A DNA stretch of 64,000 nucleotides from Asterias rubens. Its lineage: Eukaryota; Echinodermata; Asteroidea; Forcipulatida; Asteriidae. The DNA lies in NCBI RefSeq assembly GCF_902459465.1, contig NC_047080.1, forward strand, positions 9,522,866 to 9,586,865, read 5' to 3'. The position numbers were made by a program, and so were the translations under genes. The stretch's first letter is position 1; the number at the start of each line of letters is the position of its first letter. The notes under the pieces are model-generated. The model was not told where the DNA came from. It worked only from the letters and a program-made list of their open reading frames with translations, and ran no database searches. Of this stretch, positions 60,243 through 64,000 are shown in pieces.

Positions 60243-61941
60243 TTTTACAAGTTAGACCGTCAACTTTGAAGTTGGATTTGAGTTCAGCAGATAAATGAAG
60301 CATGCGTACTTCAACTGTCTACACCGTCATCATTCAATGCACCAGACAACACTGCTTTATACCAACTAAATTCCGTTTTTGAGGTTCTATAAATACAATA
60401 AACACAACTTCACAAAAACGTGCATGGACCTGCCCACAATAACATTGCAATCAGCTATTTATAGAAACTCGTTAGTTTTTACATGGTAACCGTTCCATGT
60501 CATTGGTTTACGCAAAAGGAAACAGAGATACCAAGAACTATTTTTTTGTCCGACGTTTTATAAACTCGAGAGGGCGCCATTTCAAAGGACCGTTAAAAAT
60601 AAACTTTTCTTCAAGTTCCTATCGGTGCATAGGAAAAGCCGTCCCGAGCTCGGGCGGTTTATTGCATGACAAACTTAATAACATTGGGCAAGGAGGTTGA
60701 TTCAATTTTTCAAAAGAGAGTGCTTTCAAAAGAAATTGATAGAATTTCCTGCCACGTCCATATTCATTTGATGTTTCTACTTTCGTTCTGTTATTATTCC
60801 TAAAGTACTTCTACCACAAACAGTTTTGTAACAAATTGTTTTTACAAATCATTGAACTAAATTCACCGGCCTACAACGAGTTAAATAAATTAATAATGAC
60901 AAGATTGACATAAATATAATAACGCATACCTCATTATATTCGGCTAGCAAAATGAAAAAGTGTATTTTCAGTTATGCAGCTGGTTGCAAAATTAAAATTG
61001 TGGAATGGTTATTTATTATCTTGTTCCTATTTTACCGCCTCGAGAAGTGAACTTGAAATTATTACAATCTCTTCACATTTTTCTCTTGGCTTACACATTC
61101 TGTACCACCATATCACTGCATTAAAGCAGTCTTTCACATTGTTGTCCGTCAAATAAAAAGGGCAAGAAACTTCTGAACGTCTGCATTTAAAATCAAAGAA
61201 ATAGTCATTCAAAATAAAAGGCACACGTGGTGATTTAATTTTCACCGGGGCCACTAACCATGGTCCTTTCATCAAAGATTATTCCCCCATTTACTAATTA
61301 CATTTACAGATTGAGAAAACAAAACTGAATTCCTCTGCATACAGTCATTGCAAATTGTTGTGGTTTTTCTCCCGCCCATGCACGTGTCCATGTAAATAAC
61401 TCAATTAAAAATCATCATAAAATGCAGCCTCGTTATAATGAACTCGAAAGCTTCCGCCAATTAAAAGATCCCTGTGTAAACTTTGGGGCGTTCCATGAAC
61501 TACTTCTTACAACGCTCCTGATTGGCCAATCCTAGGCTACAAACACCACGTGATCTTTGGCAGGCTATGCACTCAGCAGTGTGAAAATCTACATCGGGAA
61601 GTCGCGTCGAAATTTGACTTATTTTTCTAAGACAAAACATCATTTTCTCACGTTTTTACATCATGCCATAGGATAAGTGTATATCGAACTGTCCGTCCGT
61701 TACTTATTTGTTGGAAAAGTGTTCAGGAATTTTGCAGTGAGATTAAATTTCTGTGCCGTTCACTTCACACTGGTTGACTGGTTTATCACTGCTGAATTTA
61801 TACCCATTGGATTGCATGAAGAAGTTCTACGTATGAATGTGCAGTTGTCTGCAACGAATTCTGCAACAACCTACGCAAGTCTGTTTATGGTGGTGATGCC
61901 TGGCCCTGGTGAATTCCAGTTTTGATATTTGAACCAAGAAG
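60243..61941. promoter_or_regulatory. Divergent intergenic region between HMCES (-) and PKN (+)
   Basis: About 1.7 kb separates the two start codons, which face away from each other, so both promoters and 5' UTRs lie here. The PKN side has a CCAAT-type motif (GATTGGCCAATC, about 61521-61532). I cannot fix transcription starts. ORFs at about 61027-61275 (-) and 61677-61925 (+) look like chance or UTR. Confidence 0.4.
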
Positions 61942-64000
61942 ATGGCAACAGAATCACCTTCATTTTACCAGGTTTGTGGTTCTGTTTGAAAGAATACTGT
62001 ATTTGTAAAGGAGTCGGTTCTTTTTGTGCACTTTATTGTGTGAACGTTCATAAATCAACTCGAATCTCAATTCAATTCAATGCCAAGTGGGTTGCTGTGT
62101 ATTGAGGGAGTGTGTGTCACTGCACTGTCATTTTTACATGTCAAGAGTTGTGCAGTGTAAGAAGACATGGCATTCTATAGTTTATGTGGGGTGTAAAGTT
62201 ACTAATTTGTGACTTGTGTGATTATTTTATGAAGATGTTAAATTAAAGGGGTAATAATGTGAAGCGCTTTGGGACGCCCTCCGGGTGTAAAAAGTGCTAT
62301 ATAAAAACGGGTTATTATTATTATTATTATTAAAGAGTATAAACTATAAGAAGTTGTTGACATTATTTGTAATTTGTATTTTTTTGTTTTTGTCTTAATT
62401 AAATTATTGTTAAGTTTTTAGTTAAAAAGAGAGCAAAATGTAATTTTAATCAATCATCATACAGTAAAATATTCAAATAATATTAATTGGTTATCAACAT
62501 TGTTGTTTAAATTACTATTTTAAGTTGTATACAAATTTGACACTAACCAATACATGTAACGTGATAAACGTGTCTTATTAATCCCACACATGACATGGTA
62601 CTCAATTTAATTGGGTCTCAGAACTCATAACTGCAATAACGTATCTTTCTGAATGTTTGTATATATACTCAGCGCCTTGAGTACCTTGTTTGGTAGATAT
62701 GTGCGCTATCACTTCAATATTATATTATTATTATACAATAATAAATTTATTTATGATATCCCAAGGTTTTGGCATCAAGTCTTTTATACTTGGCAGATAG
62801 AACAACTAAAACAATTTATACTTCCACCGGGGAAAACGCACAGAACAAATTACCATGTAAGGGGACTGTTGTCTGATTGAAGGAAATCTTTGTTTTAGAG
62901 CAACCAGACGTTCAAACTTCCTGTTGTACTGTGGACCCAGTTCAGGAAGTTGAAGAAAATCAATCCTATTCCTAGGCGCTAATTTCTGCGCTTAAGATGG
63001 AATCACATGTATCTGTTCACTTGTTGACGTTAGTGTATGTGGTCAAATATTTGCAGCCTTAGTAATGGATGTACTGGCTGTTGTGGATAATTTGACCTTT
63101 GCATAGCCTTTCGGATGCCTGTTGTTTACCACAGTTAATAACATGGGAGGCAATGACATCTACTTCTTGTGTTAAAATGTTTGTTCTTCCTTATTCCTTG
63201 ATGAGATTCCGAAATGCAGGCAACCAGTAGGCCCTGTTTAACAAATTCGCCATGATCAAGCCTCTAAATCCCCCCTGGCACCCACAGCAATTGCCGTGGT
63301 GCCCTATGCTTTTGCTGTGGTGCCCTTTCCAAGGTTCTAAATACAAAGTTACATTTTCCCCATTAGATAGAAGTGCCCTTTCCTTACCAGGGGAAAATTG
63401 TTGTGCCCCTTCAAGACCAAAATTCAAGGCCTGCGTATCATGAAAACATTTTTAAAAGCACACCCGACACCCTGAGAAAATGTTTATGAAAATTAAATAT
63501 ACCATTGGGTGACCCGAGCATTGATTTTGAAGGGGGCACGGCAATTTTTGTGTGATTAGAGGCACTTCTCTATGAGGAGAATTAGTTTGTACTGGAACTT
63601 TGGCAAAAGGACAGGGCACCATGGCAAAAGGACAGGGCACTAAGTGCTGTGGGTCTTTGAGGCCTGGTGACCAATGAAGAAAGGAAATGTGAACAGAGTC
63701 TTAACTACTGATTATTAATTTTTCTTTGTAAGTGATTTTTATTGTAAATCTTGTTTCTTTTTTTAAGGGAGTTGTCGGCGGGGAGGTAGGCATCGGAAGT
63801 CTTGCCTCTCACCTCAGCACCCGTTATGGCACCGACCTTGACCTCTCCGACGCCGGCTTCCAGCAAAACCTGGAGTACATCAAAGAGCAGATCAAGAAGG
63901 ACATACGCAAAGAACTTAAACTCAAAGAAGGAGCGGAAAACATGCGAAAGGTTACGACGGACAAGAAGAGTATTGCAAACATAAACAATATGGTGAAGCA
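61942..64000 (+). CDS. PKN2: Protein kinase N (PKN2-like), 5' part, truncated by the window edge
   Basis: A Rho/Rac-effector Ser/Thr kinase of the AGC group. Only the N-terminal part is here. Exon 1 is 61942-61971 (MATESPSFYQ; context AAGATGG, donor CAG|GTTTGT, phase 0). Exon 2 starts at 63768 after TTTTTAAG and runs to the right edge in the same frame. Exon 2 shows a Gly/Ser-rich lead (GVVGGEVGIGSLASHL) and then the first HR1 coiled-coil repeat: FQQNLEYIKEQIKKDIRKEL, KLKEGAENMRKVTTDKKS. The IRKELKxKEGAEN and RKVTTDKKS strings are diagnostic of PKN HR1a, which binds GTP-loaded Rho. They are closest in memory to PKN2, but invertebrates often have one PKN. C2-like and kinase domains would follow beyond the window. 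The intron (61972-63767) is repeat-poor at its start and carries GGTGCCCT repeats later. Confidence 0.93.
62210..62345. repeat. SINE-like tail with ATT microsatellite
   Basis: GTGAAGCGCTTTGGGACGCC, CTATATAAAAACGGGTTATT then (ATT)n near 62310-62332. The same GAAGCGCTTTGAGACGCC motif occurs near 33137. It lies in PKN intron 1. Confidence 0.55.
63270..63665. repeat. GCCGTGGTGCCCT repeat, copy 2 with an inverted half
   Basis: The first part (CCACAGCAATTGCCGTGGTG, AAGGTTCTAAATACAAAGTT) matches 57440-57605. The second part has AAAAGGACAGGGCACC twice (about 63605 and 63625) and ends AAGTGCTGTGGGTC, an inverted counterpart of the left end. It ends about 100 bp before PKN exon 2. Confidence 0.6.

Noticed and set aside
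61027-61275. 82-aa minus-strand ORF between HMCES and PKN
   Set aside because: Its composition is somewhat protein-like, but no family, splice context or neighbour supports it.
61677-61925. 82-aa plus-strand ORF just before the PKN start
   Set aside because: It lies in the likely 5' UTR, ends 17 nt before the PKN ATG, and reads as unremarkable hydrophobic sequence. It could be an upstream ORF, but nothing supports it as a gene.

Overview
This window is eukaryotic and looks like a metazoan, most likely an echinoderm and probably a sea star. Genes are split into many short exons with GT-AG introns. The proteins are animal-type: SLC27 fatty-acid transporter, PPT2, UBL5, stefin, HMCES and PKN. 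The intergenic and intronic DNA is packed with short palindromic MITEs and tRNA-derived SINEs. The species is an inference from repeat style and protein flavour. All gene models below were spliced by hand from ORF continuity, splice consensus and codon phase; none has transcript support here.

Layout. About 340-633 (-): a death-fold (CARD-like) exon of a gene running off the left edge, apparently carrying a 1-nt frameshift. 3734-15158 (-): an 11-exon SLC27A1/4-type very-long-chain acyl-CoA synthetase (666 codons), with a long CAG/CAA (CTG/TTG in the transcript) tract in intron 4. 16503-24429 (+): a 4-exon unrecognised protein (260 aa) starting with an N-myristoylation/palmitoylation-type MGC motif, head to head with the SLC27A gene. 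24430-29600: repeats only. 29609-37971 (-): palmitoyl-protein thioesterase 2 (PPT2) with a common body of eight exons and three different first exons, each encoding its own signal peptide and VHG strand. 40424-42898 (-): UBL5/Hub1 (73 aa). 44240-46513 (-): a stefin-type cystatin that carries a signal peptide. 50078-52663 (plus a noncoding leader exon near 53044-53095) (-): an unusual charge-segregated protein with ten 14-aa repeats resembling part of the histone H3 tail, and a very acidic C-terminus. 55106-60242 (-): HMCES (SRAP-domain abasic-site DNA-protein crosslinker, 410 aa). 61942 to the right edge (+): the 5' end of a protein kinase N (PKN) gene, head to head with HMCES.

The genes have no evident common pathway; this is an ordinary gene-dense animal locus rather than an operon. 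Between them lie several MITE families. At least two use TTAA target sites (piggyBac-like), and one pair of different families sits back to back sharing one TTAA. Other families are palindromic (GGGCCCAATTTCATAGAGC family and others), and two SINE subfamilies share a tRNA-like head. The most interesting items are the three alternative PPT2 first exons, the H3-tail-like repeat protein, the secreted stefin, the frameshifted CARD-like exon and the CTG/TTG tract beside a splice donor.
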